Assembly: GCA_945905925.1 (NCBI GenBank)
Contig: CAMDQN010000009.1
Span: 1 to 64,000 of the forward strand
Reading direction: 5' to 3'
Length of the DNA stretch: 64,000 nucleotides
From: Singulisphaera sp. GP187
GTDB taxonomy: Bacteria; Planctomycetota; Planctomycetia; Gemmatales; Gemmataceae
This document shows positions 8,117-17,229 of this stretch, piece by piece (position 1 is the stretch's first letter; each line of letters opens with the position of its first letter). Both the position numbers and the translations under genes were made by a program. Under the pieces are notes generated by a model, which worked only from the letters and a program-made list of their open reading frames with translations, did not search any database and was not told the origin of the DNA.

Positions 8117-9424
8117 ATGAATGACACTCCGCCGACAGCAAACCGACAGGGGGCTGACGCCCCCCATTCGCCTAAAAAGTCCGCGCTCTTGATCGTCTGG
8201 CTAGTCGTGTTCATCGACCTGCTCGGGTTCGGCATCGTCCTGCCGGTGCTACCACGCCAGGCAGAGCCATACCTCCAGGCGCTCGCGCTCGACGAAGTTA
8301 CGCGCGGGGTCGTGATCGGCGTGCTGTTCTCCGTGTTCTCGCTGATGCAGTTCGTGTTCTCGCCGATGTGGGGACGCGTCTCCGACCGCATCGGTCGGCG
8401 CCCGGTGCTGCTCATCAGTCTGTTGGGGTCGGTGGTCTTCTACGCGCTGTACGCGTTCGCGGTCACGCTACCGGATACGCAAGCGCCACTCGCGCTCGGT
8501 CTCATGCTCCTCTCGCGAATCGGCGCCGGCATCGCGGGCGCGAGCGTCGGTACCGCGGCGGCCGTGATCGCGGACTGCACCACGCCCGAGAAGCGCGCCA
8601 AAGGCATGGCACTGATCGGGATCGCGTTCGGAGCCGGGTTCACGTTCGGGCCGCTCATCGCGTATTTCGGGCTGGCGATCTTCCCACAGGAAGCCTGGGG
8701 CGTCGGCGCGCTCGCGTCCGGGCTGTCGCTCGTCGCGCTGATAATCGCGCTGCTCGTCTTCAAGGAAACACGCGACCCGAACAACAAAGCGGGTAAGGAG
8801 TTCTTCAGCCTCGCGAAGACGCGCGAAGTCCTCGCGATGCCGACCGTCGGCGCGCTGGTGCTGATCTACTTCCTCGCGATCTTCGCGTTCGCGAACTTCG
8901 AGGCCACGCTCGCGCTGCTCACGAAGTCCGCGTTCAACATGGCGGACAACGACAACTTCCTGGTGTTCGCGTTCGTGGGCGCGGTGCTGACGTTCGCGGG
9001 CGGCGCGTACCGACCGATGGTAAAGAAGCGCGGCGAAACGAAGTTGCTAGCCGCGGGCCTGGGAATGATGATCGTGGGCCTCGCGATGGTCGGAGCAGTG
9101 GCGCTCCTCACGTCGATGCCCGACACGCGCGGGGCGGGCTACCTGAAGGCGCTGTTCTACGTTGCGGTGTCGGTTTCCGTGATCGGCTTCGCGTTCGTGA
9201 ACCCGTCAGTATCGGCGCTCGTGTCGAAGCGGTCCGACCCGGCGCGGCAAGGCGAAGTACTCGGTGTAAATCAAGCGTTCGCGTCGCTCGGGCGCATCCT
9301 CGGGCCGTTCCTCGGATCGGTCTTGTTCCAGGCGGAACCGTCGCGCACACTACCGTACCTGGCGGCTGTGGTCACGCTGTTCGCAGTCGCGGCGCTGCTG
9401 CCAAAGATCAGAAGCAAGGATTAA
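8117..9424 (+). CDS. MFS transporter
   Basis: A 435-residue inner-membrane protein with about 12 hydrophobic helices, of the TetA/multidrug type of the major facilitator superfamily. The first helix carries VVFIDLLGFGIVLPVLP, and the loop between helices 2 and 3 has the family A motif as GRVSDRIGRRPVLL. Helix 5 shows the GAGFTFGPLIAYF motif of proton-linked exporters. Substrate unknown. Residues about 10-20 (NRQGADAPHSPKK) are encoded by a half copy of palindromic element A. The ATG at 8117 is the only sensible start. The stop codon lies inside the next inverted repeat. Confidence 0.9.
   Translation: MNDTPPTANRQGADAPHSPKKSALLIVWLVVFIDLLGFGIVLPVLPRQAEPYLQALALDEVTRGVVIGVLFSVFSLMQFVFSPMWGRVSDRIGRRPVLLISLLGSVVFYALYAFAVTLPDTQAPLALGLMLLSRIGAGIAGASVGTAAAVIADCTTPEKRAKGMALIGIAFGAGFTFGPLIAYFGLAIFPQEAWGVGALASGLSLVALIIALLVFKETRDPNNKAGKEFFSLAKTREVLAMPTVGALVLIYFLAIFAFANFEATLALLTKSAFNMADNDNFLVFAFVGAVLTFAGGAYRPMVKKRGETKLLAAGLGMMIVGLAMVGAVALLTSMPDTRGAGYLKALFYVAVSVSVIGFAFVNPSVSALVSKRSDPARQGEVLGVNQAFASLGRILGPFLGSVLFQAEPSRTLPYLAAVVTLFAVAALLPKIRSKD
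8147..8173. repeat. Element A, half copy inside the MFS gene (A2)
   Basis: The bases CAGGGGGCTGACGCCCCCC followed by ATTCGCCT match the right half of the full element with two or three changes. They are translated in frame as part of the cytoplasmic N-terminal tail of the transporter, ahead of the first membrane helix. Confidence 0.75.
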
Positions 9425-9535
9425 CCACAAAGGCACAAAGGACACAAAGAAAGCAAGATGAGGACAGTTCTTCAGAACAAGACTTCTCCTCCTTGTGTTT
9501 GGTCTTCTTTGTGTCCTTTGTGCCTTTGTGGTTAA
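9421..9535. repeat. Long inverted repeat between MFS and GT9 genes
   Basis: The arm TTAACCACAAAGGCACAAAG at 9421 is matched by its complement ending at 9535, enclosing a variable centre. The TAA stop of the MFS gene is within the first bases of the left arm. The repeat is AT-richer than its surroundings. It can act as a terminator, although transcription of the GT9 gene must start within or after it. Confidence 0.85.
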
Positions 9536-9564
9536 TCCTTCTTGGTCACCTCGGAAGGATTCCG

Positions 9565-10626
9565 ATGTCGCTGGACCGGATCGACGCGCGACGGATCGCG
9601 ATCATCAAGCCGAGCGCGCTGGGCGATATCGTTCATTCACTGCCGGTTCTCACCGCTCTGCGCACGCGGTTCCCAACCGCAAGCATCACCTGGGTTGTGA
9701 ACTCCGCTTACGAATCGCTTCTCACCGGCCACCCGGATTTAACCGACACGCTCCCCTTCGACCGCGGCGCGATGAAGGGCGTTCGCGCGATCGGCGCCGC
9801 GTGGTCGTTCGCGTCGGAGCTTCGCCGGCGCCGGTTCGATCTCGTCATCGATATGCAAGGACTGTTGCGAAGCGGCCTGATGGCGTGGGGGAGTGGCGCG
9901 CCGCGCCGCGTCGGATTCCGCAACGCGCGCGAAGGCAGCCGGTACACCTACACGCACAAACTGGCATCGCCGGCGTTCGGCGCGGCGCACGCGGTCGAGC
10001 GCATGTGGGCGGTCGCGGAGGCGTTCGGCGTCGGGCACTTACCGAAGGTGTTCCGCGTACCGCTCCAGCCAAGCGAAGTGGACGCCGCCCGGAATGCACT
10101 CGCCGCGCTGCCGCGCCCGTGGGTCGCGGTCGCGGTCGGCGCGAAGTGGCTCACGAAGCGCTGGCCCGCGACGCACTTCGCGGAGTTGCTCGGGCGCTCA
10201 CAATCGCGATTCGGCGGCTCGTGCGTCTTCATCGGAACCGGCGATGACACCGCGTTGTCACAGCAAGTCATCGCGAACCTTCGCGGCCCGGCGCTCGACC
10301 TCACGGGGAAGACCTCACTTCCGCGGCTCGCGGCCACGTTATCGCTCGTCGATGTGATGGTGGGCAACGACACCGGCCCGCTTCACCTCGCGGCGGCGCT
10401 CGGGCGCCCGGGCGTCGCGCCGTACACCTGCACGCGAGTCGCGCTTCACGGCCCGTACTTGCAAGCTTCCTCCTGCGTGGAAACAACCGTCGCGTGCGGC
10501 GGGAGCTACCTCAAGAAATGCGGTAACATGATCTGCATGCCGGAACTCACTCCTGACCGGCTCTGGCCCAAGTTGGCGGAGACACTCGACGCATGGCAAC
10601 GAACACACAGCTCCCGTTCCGCCTGA
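9565..10626 (+). CDS. Family 9 glycosyltransferase (heptosyltransferase type)
   Basis: A 353-residue protein of the ADP-heptose:LPS heptosyltransferase family, which transfers a sugar to lipopolysaccharide core on the cytoplasmic face. Diagnostic motifs are IAIIKPSALGDIVHSLPVL at the N-terminus, DLVIDMQGLLRSGL in the first Rossmann domain, and VMVGNDTGPLHLAAALGRP in the second. The ATG at 9565 is preceded by GGAAGGA at a good distance, which decides it against an upstream TTG. The 3' end overlaps the Maf gene by 34 bases. The presence of this enzyme fits the view that planctomycetes have an LPS-bearing outer membrane. Confidence 0.92.
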   Translation: MSLDRIDARRIAIIKPSALGDIVHSLPVLTALRTRFPTASITWVVNSAYESLLTGHPDLTDTLPFDRGAMKGVRAIGAAWSFASELRRRRFDLVIDMQGLLRSGLMAWGSGAPRRVGFRNAREGSRYTYTHKLASPAFGAAHAVERMWAVAEAFGVGHLPKVFRVPLQPSEVDAARNALAALPRPWVAVAVGAKWLTKRWPATHFAELLGRSQSRFGGSCVFIGTGDDTALSQQVIANLRGPALDLTGKTSLPRLAATLSLVDVMVGNDTGPLHLAAALGRPGVAPYTCTRVALHGPYLQASSCVETTVACGGSYLKKCGNMICMPELTPDRLWPKLAETLDAWQRTHSSRSA

Positions 10627-11204
10627 TCCTCGCGAGCGGTTCGTGGGGCCGCAAGTGGTTAATGGAACAGGCCGGTTACCCGTTTGAAATCAAGCCGTCG
10701 AACATCGACGAACCAACAGAAGCGAGGCTCGGCGACTGCCGGCACTACGTCGGCGAACTCGCGTGGCTCAAGGCCGAAGCCGTCGCGCTGAAGGAACCCG
10801 ACGGCCTCATCATCGCGGCGGACACGGTGGGCTGGTTGCACGGCAAGGTGATCGGCAAGCCGGAAGACGAAGCCGACGCGAAGCGCATCATTTCGTCGCT
10901 CTCCGGCACCGTTCACGAACTCTGGACCGGCGTGTGTCTGTGGCACCGCCCGACCGACTGGCAGTTCTGCTGGCAGGAGCGCAGCCTCGTGCGCATGAAA
11001 GCGTTCTCCGATGCCGAGATCGACGCCTATCTGAAGACGCGCAAGTGGGAAGGGTGCAGCGGTGCCTACGCGATCGAGTTCCCGCACGACCCGTATCTGA
11101 CGATTGAAGCCGGCAGCGTGAGCAACGTCGTCGGTCTCCCGATGGAGTCGTTGGAGAAGGCGCTGGTGTGGATGAGTACGGTTCTTGGCGAGCGTGGGGC
11201 GTAA
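10593..11204 (+). CDS. Maf-family nucleotide pyrophosphatase
   Basis: A 203-residue Maf-like protein. These cytoplasmic enzymes hydrolyse dTTP/UTP or modified nucleotides to monophosphates. Family signs are LILASGSWGRKWLMEQAG (canonical LASxSPRR is changed), IIAADTVGWLHGKVIGKP, and the SGTVHELWTGVCL block. The change of the S-P-R-R loop to SGSWGRKW puts it in a divergent subgroup often annotated only as Maf-like. The gene overlaps the GT9 gene by 34 bases. The last residues, LGERGA, and the stop codon are formed by a half copy of palindromic element A. Confidence 0.85.
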   Translation: MATNTQLPFRLILASGSWGRKWLMEQAGYPFEIKPSNIDEPTEARLGDCRHYVGELAWLKAEAVALKEPDGLIIAADTVGWLHGKVIGKPEDEADAKRIISSLSGTVHELWTGVCLWHRPTDWQFCWQERSLVRMKAFSDAEIDAYLKTRKWEGCSGAYAIEFPHDPYLTIEAGSVSNVVGLPMESLEKALVWMSTVLGERGA

Positions 11205-11210
11205 GCCCTG
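11186..11210. repeat. Element A, half copy at the end of the Maf gene (A3)
   Basis: TTGGCGAGCGTGGGGCGTAA followed by GCCCTG matches the left half of element A; the TAA supplies the stop codon of the Maf gene. Confidence 0.65.
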
Positions 11211-11686
11211 TTGGTTGTCGCAGCTCTGTTGAAATCATGGATTCAACTTGCTCTCTTCGCCCCGAATGGGAACTCTGTATTGGCGTGGTGCAGGCGGCCC
11301 GCCTGCATCGGTTCTGCAGGCGGGCCGCCTGCACCACGACAAAGACACCGGCACCCGGGTTCGCGTTCCCAGGGCTTTCGCCCTGGGCTATTATCCAACG
11401 CCCCTTCGGGGCGAAGAGACAAAGGTTTCAACACAGCAGGTTGTCGCTTCACCTTGGCACTTGGCTACGAACGGTGCGGCCCATCACCGCGTACATCGTC
11501 CCGGCGCCCGGAGCGTAACACGAATACGGAGCCGCGACGCGGCTCCGTATTCACGCAATCTACATCACACGTTCATCAATTGTTGACTTCACATATACCT
11601 CACGAAACCTTCTCCGAAGTCTGACCGACATTTCACCCGCGACGTGTACCCTTTCTCGGTCACCAACGTCACCAACCGAGGTTCTG
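11205..11686. other. Gene-free stretch with four palindromes
   Basis: No credible gene. It holds, in order, an inverted repeat at 11284-11338 (arms GTGGTGCAGGCGGCCCGCCT and complement), two hairpins at 11368-11387 (CCCAGGG-CTTTCG-CCCTGGG) and 11400-11412, and a perfect 14-base-arm hairpin at 11522-11552 (GAATACGGAGCCGC). The TAA stop of the Maf gene is followed directly by this array. The DUF1559 promoter should lie in the last 100 bases. Confidence 0.8.
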
Positions 11687-12619
11687 ATGAACAGTCGCCC
11701 GCGTCGCGGTTTCACGCTCATTGAGCTGCTGGTCGTAATCGCGATCATTGCGATCCTGATTGGCTTGCTCCTGCCGGCTGTGCAAAAGGTGCGCGAAGCG
11801 GCGGCCCGCATGTCGTGCCAGAACAACATGAAGCAGTTCGGTCTCGCGATGCACAACTACGCGAGCGCCAACGACAGTAAGCTGCCGTCCACGCGGGTCA
11901 ACACGCCGTCGAGCAAGTGGGCGTCGTGGACCGTTCTGGCGCTCTCCTACGTCGAACAGGACAACGTCGGCCGGTTGTGGGACAAGAACATCAAGTGGAA
12001 CGCGGGCGCGAACCTGACCAACGGGCAGGCGACGTTCAAGCTCTTCAAGTGTCCATCGGCGCCCGACGGGCGACTGGCCGCGACGAGCGGGGCCACGTCG
12101 GGGTTGACGATGGGCGCGATGGACTACATCGTGCCGCACGCGATCCGGCACCGGTACTACGCGAACATGGGCATCACCAACTTCGGGGGCACCACGGACA
12201 ATCCCGGTGCGCTCCAGAACGGAGCGGACACGCCCATTCTCGCGATCACCGACGGCACCTCGAACACGCTCATGATCATGGAAGCCGGCGGGCGCCCGAA
12301 CTACTACATCCTGGGACGCGCTCAGGGAACCACGATCCCGTCGGGCGAAGGCTACGGGTGGTCGGACCCGGACACCGGTTCGGGTAGCATTGACGGTTCC
12401 CACCCGACCACCGGGGCCGTGAACGCGAACACCACGCCGGTCGGCGGCACCTGTTCGTTCAACTGCACCAACGACAGCGAAGGGTACAGCTTCCACTCCG
12501 GCGGGATGAACATTTGCATGGCCGACGGCAGCGTCCGGTTCCTGCGCCAGAGCATAGCCCCGGTTTCGTTCGCGGCCCTCATCACCGCGAACGGTGGCGA
12601 AGTGGCTTCCACCGACTGA
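11687..12619 (+). CDS. DUF1559 pseudopilin-like protein (copy 2)
   Basis: A 310-residue DUF1559 protein: prepilin-type N-terminus ([20 protein letters not shown] at about 8-27), then [20 protein letters not shown], and the C-terminal [16 protein letters not shown] (H-x9-DG). [15 protein letters not shown] is the usual central motif. No small lipoprotein follows this copy, unlike copy 1. Exported, probably surface or periplasmic. Confidence 0.92.
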   Translation: MNSRPRRGFTLIELLVVIAIIAILIGLLLPAVQKVREAAARMSCQNNMKQFGLAMHNYASANDSKLPSTRVNTPSSKWASWTVLALSYVEQDNVGRLWDKNIKWNAGANLTNGQATFKLFKCPSAPDGRLAATSGATSGLTMGAMDYIVPHAIRHRYYANMGITNFGGTTDNPGALQNGADTPILAITDGTSNTLMIMEAGGRPNYYILGRAQGTTIPSGEGYGWSDPDTGSGSIDGSHPTTGAVNANTTPVGGTCSFNCTNDSEGYSFHSGGMNICMADGSVRFLRQSIAPVSFAALITANGGEVASTD

Positions 12620-12667
12620 TCGCATATCACCTCACGCGACGCGCGGTTCGTCTGGGGCCGCGTCGTT

Positions 12668-12790
12668 TCAGCGGCCCAACACCACGGCGCACGCGAGCAG
12701 CGCGTACTGACGCCCGCTCGGCCGCACCCGCGACAGCTTCAACAGGTAGCGCGGGTTCGTCGCGGTGGGCCAGTTCTCTTCGTGCGAAAC
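12668..12790 (-). pseudogene. Decayed fragment of the Gemmata 'RKLRLLACACCRR' family
   Basis: On the minus strand about 40 codons read NPRYLLKLSRVRPSGRQYAL and then LACAVVLGR before a TGA. This aligns by eye with the N-terminal motif of the family seen complete at 51227-51904 ([20 protein letters not shown]...ACCRR). The fragment has no start codon of its own, stops early, and is cut off upstream by a palindrome (12813-12923). I read it as a gene remnant. Confidence 0.45.
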
Positions 12791-12812
12791 AAACATCGGA
12801 AACCTGTTCTTC

Positions 12813-12923
12813 CCTGGGACCGCGGGCGTCCCGCCCGCTGCTTCGCGAGGTGGAGCCGCAACGCGGTTCTTCGTGAAGCGACCCGCGCGGCGTCGCGGCG
12901 GGCGGGACGCCCGCGGTCCCAGG
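12813..12923. repeat. Inverted repeat upstream of the amidase gene
   Basis: Arm CCTGGGACCGCGGGCGTCCC at 12813 pairs with GGGACGCCCGCGGTCCCAGG ending at 12923. The centre holds another imperfect inverted repeat. It sits between the gene remnant and the amidase. Confidence 0.85.
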
Positions 12924-12999
12924 ATAAACAAGACGCGCCCCGGCGCCGCGGGTTCAGGTACAATCTTCTCCGATCGCGCACTCCACCGAGGAACTTCTC

Positions 13000-14676
13000 A
13001 TGTCAGCCGACGTTTCGCGCCGCGAACTGTTCGCCGCCGTTGCCGCGGTCGGTGTCGGTAGCGCCACGTTTCAGCGCGCGGTCGCCGCCGCTGCCGCACA
13101 ACCAAAGATCGAAACCGTCACCGCGGAAATGGTTCAAGGGGCCGAGTGGGTCGCGGGGATCACGCTCACCGACGCGGAGCGGAAGGCCGTCGCCACCTCG
13201 CTTACCAACACGTTGCGGAACGTCGCGGCGCTCAACAAACTCGAAATCACCAACGCGGTCGGACCCGCGATTCATTTCAACGCGACCCCGTGGGAAGCAC
13301 CGTCGAGGGAGGGTCGCGGGAAGACCGAGTTCAACCCGAAGCCTGCCGAACCGAAGCGGCCCGAGAAGGACGACGACCTCGCGTTCCTGCCGCTCACACG
13401 CCTCGCGCACATGATCCAGGCGCGAACCATCACCTCAACCGAACTCACGAAAGTCTACCTCGCGCGACTGAAGAAGTACGACCCCGCGTTGCTGTGCGTG
13501 GTGTCACTCACCGAAGAACTCGCGTTGAAGCAAGCGGGCGAAGCGGACCAGGACATCGCCGCGAAGAAGTATCGCGGACCGCTGCACGGCATCCCGTGGG
13601 CCGCGAAAGATCTGATCGCGTACCCGGGCTATCCAACCACCTGGGGCGCGGGCCACTTCAAGGAACAGAAGTTCGCGGAGAAGGCGACCGTCGCCGCGCG
13701 CCTCGACGACGCGGGCGCGGTACTCGCGTGCAAAACCACGCTCGGTTCACTCGCGTGGGGCGACGTGTGGTTCGGCGGCACGACGCGCAACCCGTGGAAC
13801 ATCAAACAAGGCAGCAGCGGTTCGTCGGCGGGCACCGCGTCGAGCGTCGCGGCCGGATTAGTCGGGTTCGGCCTCGGAAGCGAAACGCTCGGCAGCATCG
13901 TCTCGCCGAGTACGCGCTGCGGCGTTACCGGACTGAGGTCAACCTTCGGGCGCGTGAGCCGGCACGGATGCATGGCGCTGTGTTGGTCGCTCGACAAGAT
14001 CGGCCCGATGTGCCGCAGCGCCGAAGACTGCGCGCTGGTGTTCGGCGCGATCCACGGTTTCGACGGCAAGGATTCGACCGCTCAGGATCGGCCGTTCAAC
14101 TGGCCCGCGCGCGCGGACCTGAAAGAACTGCGTGTCGGCTACGTAGAAGCCGCGAGTCCGCCCGCGGACGACATGAAAGTGCTCAAAAACATGGGCGTGC
14201 AGATGGTTCCGATTGTGCTTCCACAACAGACCGCGAGCCGGATCGTGAGCATGATTCTGGACGTGGAATCGGCTTCGGCGTTCGAGGACATCACGCGCGA
14301 AGGTATCAAGGAAGGTATTGGAATGTGGGGGCCGACGTTCCGCCGCGGCCGGTTCGTGTCGGCCGTCGATTACCTGAAGGCTCAGCGAGCCCGCACGCTG
14401 TTGATGCATGAAATGGCGAAGGTGATGGAGAAGGTCGATCTGTACGTCGCCGGTAACGACCTGCAAATCACGAACCTGACCGGGCACCCGACGGTGTGCT
14501 TGCCGAACGGCTTCCGCGCCGGTTCGCCGACCGCTCTCACGTTTACCGGGAAGTTGTTCGGCGAAAGCACGCTGCTCGCGGTGGCGAAAGCGTATCAGGA
14601 CGCGACCGCCCACCACCAGAAGCGCCCGCCGCAAGACACATGGGTCGCGGAGAAGAAGGACGACAAGAAGGAGTGA
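13000..14676 (+). CDS. Secreted amidase-signature-family hydrolase
   Basis: A 558-residue amidase-signature enzyme, a group that hydrolyses C-N amide bonds with a Ser-cisSer-Lys triad. The catalytic Lys is in PWAAKDLIAYPG (Lys203), the Ser-rich loop is GSSGSSAGTASSVAAG (271-286), and the nucleophile Ser is in GLGSETLGSIV (Ser299). The N-terminus SRRELFAAVAAVGVGS looks like a Tat-type signal (two arginines followed by a hydrophobic run), so export in folded form is likely. A 100-residue pre-domain separates signal and catalytic core. Substrate unknown. It ends 240 bases before the next gene on the same strand. Confidence 0.88.
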   Translation: MSADVSRRELFAAVAAVGVGSATFQRAVAAAAAQPKIETVTAEMVQGAEWVAGITLTDAERKAVATSLTNTLRNVAALNKLEITNAVGPAIHFNATPWEAPSREGRGKTEFNPKPAEPKRPEKDDDLAFLPLTRLAHMIQARTITSTELTKVYLARLKKYDPALLCVVSLTEELALKQAGEADQDIAAKKYRGPLHGIPWAAKDLIAYPGYPTTWGAGHFKEQKFAEKATVAARLDDAGAVLACKTTLGSLAWGDVWFGGTTRNPWNIKQGSSGSSAGTASSVAAGLVGFGLGSETLGSIVSPSTRCGVTGLRSTFGRVSRHGCMALCWSLDKIGPMCRSAEDCALVFGAIHGFDGKDSTAQDRPFNWPARADLKELRVGYVEAASPPADDMKVLKNMGVQMVPIVLPQQTASRIVSMILDVESASAFEDITREGIKEGIGMWGPTFRRGRFVSAVDYLKAQRARTLLMHEMAKVMEKVDLYVAGNDLQITNLTGHPTVCLPNGFRAGSPTALTFTGKLFGESTLLAVAKAYQDATAHHQKRPPQDTWVAEKKDDKKE

Positions 14677-14915
14677 GGAACCAGGAGTTGTTCAGCCAGA
14701 ACAACTGACGCACGACCTTGCCCTTCGCGTCAGTGCCGCGCACTTCCACCGCGGTGCGGCCCACGATGCCCTTCGGCGCGGTTCTCGCGATCGTGCTGGT
14801 TCCGACGACTCACCACGCACCAGCGATTCGTGCGGCTCGCCTAAAGTTGGATAAGCCACATAAGGAATGCCGATTCCGGTGACACGTTGGATTCGGTCAA
14901 CACGGAGACGCAACA

Positions 14916-15437
14916 ATGGTGTGGAACTTCCGCCGGGCGTTCGCGCCCGGCTTCGCGGTGTTCGTGGTACTCGCGGGTGGGTCGGTCGCGTCGGCTGGTG
15001 ACCCGCCGCGTGAGATGCGCGATCTGGTGCGGATGCCGAAACACGAACTCGAAGCGCTGTACCTCGCGTCACCCCCGGCACCGGCACCGAGCGGGTTCTT
15101 ACCCGGGCGCGCGATCACGAACCCAGGCTCGCGGTTCACGGTGGTGAACTCGCGCGCGACGCGGCTTGCGTGGCAGGGCAAAATCTTCCGCGACGACGGC
15201 ACGATGATCAACCGTGTCTTCGGCTTTGGGAAGGTGATTCCCGCGGACGTGTACCACGGCGAAAGCCTGATCGACGGCCAGCCGTCGCTGATCCTCGATT
15301 ACTCAGCCTCGAAGTTGTGGCCCGACGTGCGCGACGAGATCCGCGAAGTGGCCCCGGGGCTATACCTCGGCGTGATGTACAAGGGAAAGGATCAGATGCA
15401 GCAGAAGATGTTCTTCACGCTCGACGCGCGGCGGTGA
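14916..15437 (+). CDS. Secreted protein of unknown function
   Basis: A 173-residue protein with a signal peptide (FAVFVVLAGGSVASAGD). The mature part begins with a charged helix (PREMRDLVRMPKHELEALYL) and continues as a beta-rich domain (WQGKIFRDDGTMINRVFGFG, SLILDYSASKLWPDVRDEIR, GLYLGVMYKGKD). The fold could be lipocalin-like but I do not recognise the family. It ends ahead of a strong hairpin at 15574-15623. Confidence 0.65.
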   Translation: MVWNFRRAFAPGFAVFVVLAGGSVASAGDPPREMRDLVRMPKHELEALYLASPPAPAPSGFLPGRAITNPGSRFTVVNSRATRLAWQGKIFRDDGTMINRVFGFGKVIPADVYHGESLIDGQPSLILDYSASKLWPDVRDEIREVAPGLYLGVMYKGKDQMQQKMFFTLDARR

Positions 15438-15573
15438 CCCCTACCGTCATTTGAGGTCGAGAAACACTTTCCACACGAAGCCGATTTCCCCATCAGCGCG
15501 GGCGACCTCGACCTGGACCTCATGCGGAGCGTGAGGACTGTGATCCCGACCCGCGACACCGTCCCTGAATACG

Positions 15574-15623
15574 CGTGAAACGACACGGCCCGCCGGAACA
15601 CCGGCGGGCCGTGTCGTTTCACG
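15574..15623. terminator. Bidirectional terminator hairpin
   Basis: A perfect stem of 23 bases (CGTGAAACGACACGGCCCGC and complement) with loop AACA lies between two convergent genes (ends at 15437 and 15636). Confidence 0.8.
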
Positions 15624-15635
15624 TTGAGCGGAGGG

Positions 15636-16904
15636 TTAGTTCTTCCCCTTGCTCCAGGGGTTGCCCTTTTCCTTGTCTTTCTTCTCCCGCTCCGGCTTGC
15701 TGGTGTCACCGGTCTTGCTGGTGTCACCGGTCTTGCTGGTGTCGCCGCCCTTGGTGAACCCGCCCCAACTGCCGGGACCGCCCTTACCCTTGGTCTCGCC
15801 GGTGCCGGGTGCGGGCGCCCCAATACCCCAGTTGGTGGGTCGGGTGCCGGTTTCTTCGTAGTTGGCGATCTTCGTGTCGATCGTCGACTGGCGCTTGAAC
15901 CGGAGGTACTCGTCGGCGGTCACGAACCCGTCGCCGTTCAAGTCCATACTGGTGAATTCGACCATGTCCCGGCGCGCGGCGCGCCACTCGTAGAGGCCGA
16001 TTTGCCCGTCCTTGTCGCTATCGTCCTTGTCGAACCACTCCGGCAGATCCTTGGGCAACTTGCCGTAGCGCATCGCGATCGGCTTCTCTTCCTCGGTTTC
16101 TTTCTTCTCGAAGTTTCGTTGGTCCCAACCGCCACCGCCGCCCCCGAACCCGCCGCCCCCGAACCCGCCGCCCCCGAACCCGCCGTTCGGGTCGAAGTTG
16201 CCGGGGCCGCGCCCGCGATCACCGCCCGGGCCACCGGGACCGTTGGAACCGGAAGCGGATGCACGAGCAGTTTCGTTCCGTGCGTGGTGGTCGAGGTACA
16301 TGGCCTTCGTCATGATGCCGCTATCGGGGAGCGCGATGCCGCCGCTCTTCTCGGCAGCGCTTCTCAGCCAGTCGCGCGTTTGCGGTGGGATCGCGCTCAG
16401 ATCCACCGTGTCGCCGCTGCTGTTGGTAAGCCGTTGGAGCATCGACCAACTGCGCTCCGGGTCTGCGCCCCCACGCCCACCACCAGGACCACCGCCACCA
16501 GGACCACCGCCCGGAGCGCTGAAGCCGCCACCGCCCGGACCACCACCGGGGGTTCCCATCCCGCCACTGGGAGCGCCGAATCCGCCGCCACTGGGAGCGC
16601 CGAATCCGCCACCACCGGGGCCACGGCTAAACCCGCCGCCACCCGGAGTGCCGGGGCCACCGCCAGGAGTGGTAACGATTGTCGGAGCACCGAACCCGCC
16701 GTCCTTCGTCTTCGTGCCGAAGCCACCCGGTTGCCCGAAGCCACCGCTCGGCGCACCTGTCCCGCCACCGGGCGGGGCGCCGAAGCCGCCCTTCCCGGAA
16801 TCGCCCCGACTGCCCTTGCCGCCCGGTTGAGCCGGCGTATGCGTCGGGTCAAGCATGACGATCAGGCCGAGCATACCGGAGAACGCGAGCCACTTTTTCC
16901 ACAT
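15636..16904 (-). CDS. Secreted Gly-rich protein with EF-hand pair
   Basis: A 422-residue exported protein. A hydrophobic signal (WLAFSGMLGLIVML) is followed by about 150 residues of Gly/Pro repeats (GGGFGAPSGGGFGAPSGG type) and a further GGGFGGGGFGGGG stretch near residue 270. Between and after them lie two calcium-binding EF-hand loops: DDSDKDGQIGLYEW (about 305) and DLNGDGFVTADEY (about 338). This calcium-dockerin-like arrangement is common in planctomycete exported proteins. The tail repeats KTGDTSKTGDTSKP are low-complexity. Likely a cell-envelope structural or calcium-binding protein; no catalytic domain seen. Confidence 0.8.
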   Translation of the reverse strand: MWKKWLAFSGMLGLIVMLDPTHTPAQPGGKGSRGDSGKGGFGAPPGGGTGAPSGGFGQPGGFGTKTKDGGFGAPTIVTTPGGGPGTPGGGGFSRGPGGGGFGAPSGGGFGAPSGGMGTPGGGPGGGGFSAPGGGPGGGGPGGGRGGADPERSWSMLQRLTNSSGDTVDLSAIPPQTRDWLRSAAEKSGGIALPDSGIMTKAMYLDHHARNETARASASGSNGPGGPGGDRGRGPGNFDPNGGFGGGGFGGGGFGGGGGGWDQRNFEKKETEEEKPIAMRYGKLPKDLPEWFDKDDSDKDGQIGLYEWRAARRDMVEFTSMDLNGDGFVTADEYLRFKRQSTIDTKIANYEETGTRPTNWGIGAPAPGTGETKGKGGPGSWGGFTKGGDTSKTGDTSKTGDTSKPEREKKDKEKGNPWSKGKN

Positions 16905-17229
16905 GGCAACACCCCGAGAGACGGGCGGAATATGTCAATGGTGATAGTAACCATAGTACAGTTAACAAGTCACGCGGCATTCCCGAAAGTCTCACCTTAC
17001 TTTCAGAAATGAAAACCCGCGCTTTGCCTACGTGCGGTGTCGTCGAATAGATAAACGCCAAACGCAGAACATTGCGGACAACACGAACCACCAAACCCGG
17101 GCGTGAACTTGGGCGGTCTCACCCGTCATTCCCTTTTGAACCCGCCGCGCCGGTCGGGTAAAGTGGATTGTGAAGCTCTCATGATCGACTACTGAAGCCG
17201 CCACCCTACCCGTTCAGGGCAGACACCCC
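16905..17229. other. Divergent intergenic region
   Basis: 325 bases between the divergent EF-hand protein and Tricorn genes. The stretch is relatively AT-rich around 16935-16980 and presumably holds both promoters; I see no gene or clear repeat. Confidence 0.6.

Noticed and set aside
14696-14764. Minus-strand peptide GRTAVEVRGTDAKGKVVRQL next to the amidase end
   Set aside because: Looks protein-like for about 25 codons but a TGA lies shortly upstream and it then runs antisense into the amidase; too short to call a gene or remnant.
15636-16904. Gly/Pro-rich stretch considered as non-coding tandem repeat DNA
   Set aside because: The frame has a signal peptide, two proper EF-hand loops and a terminator in the right place, so it is a real gene with low-complexity segments.
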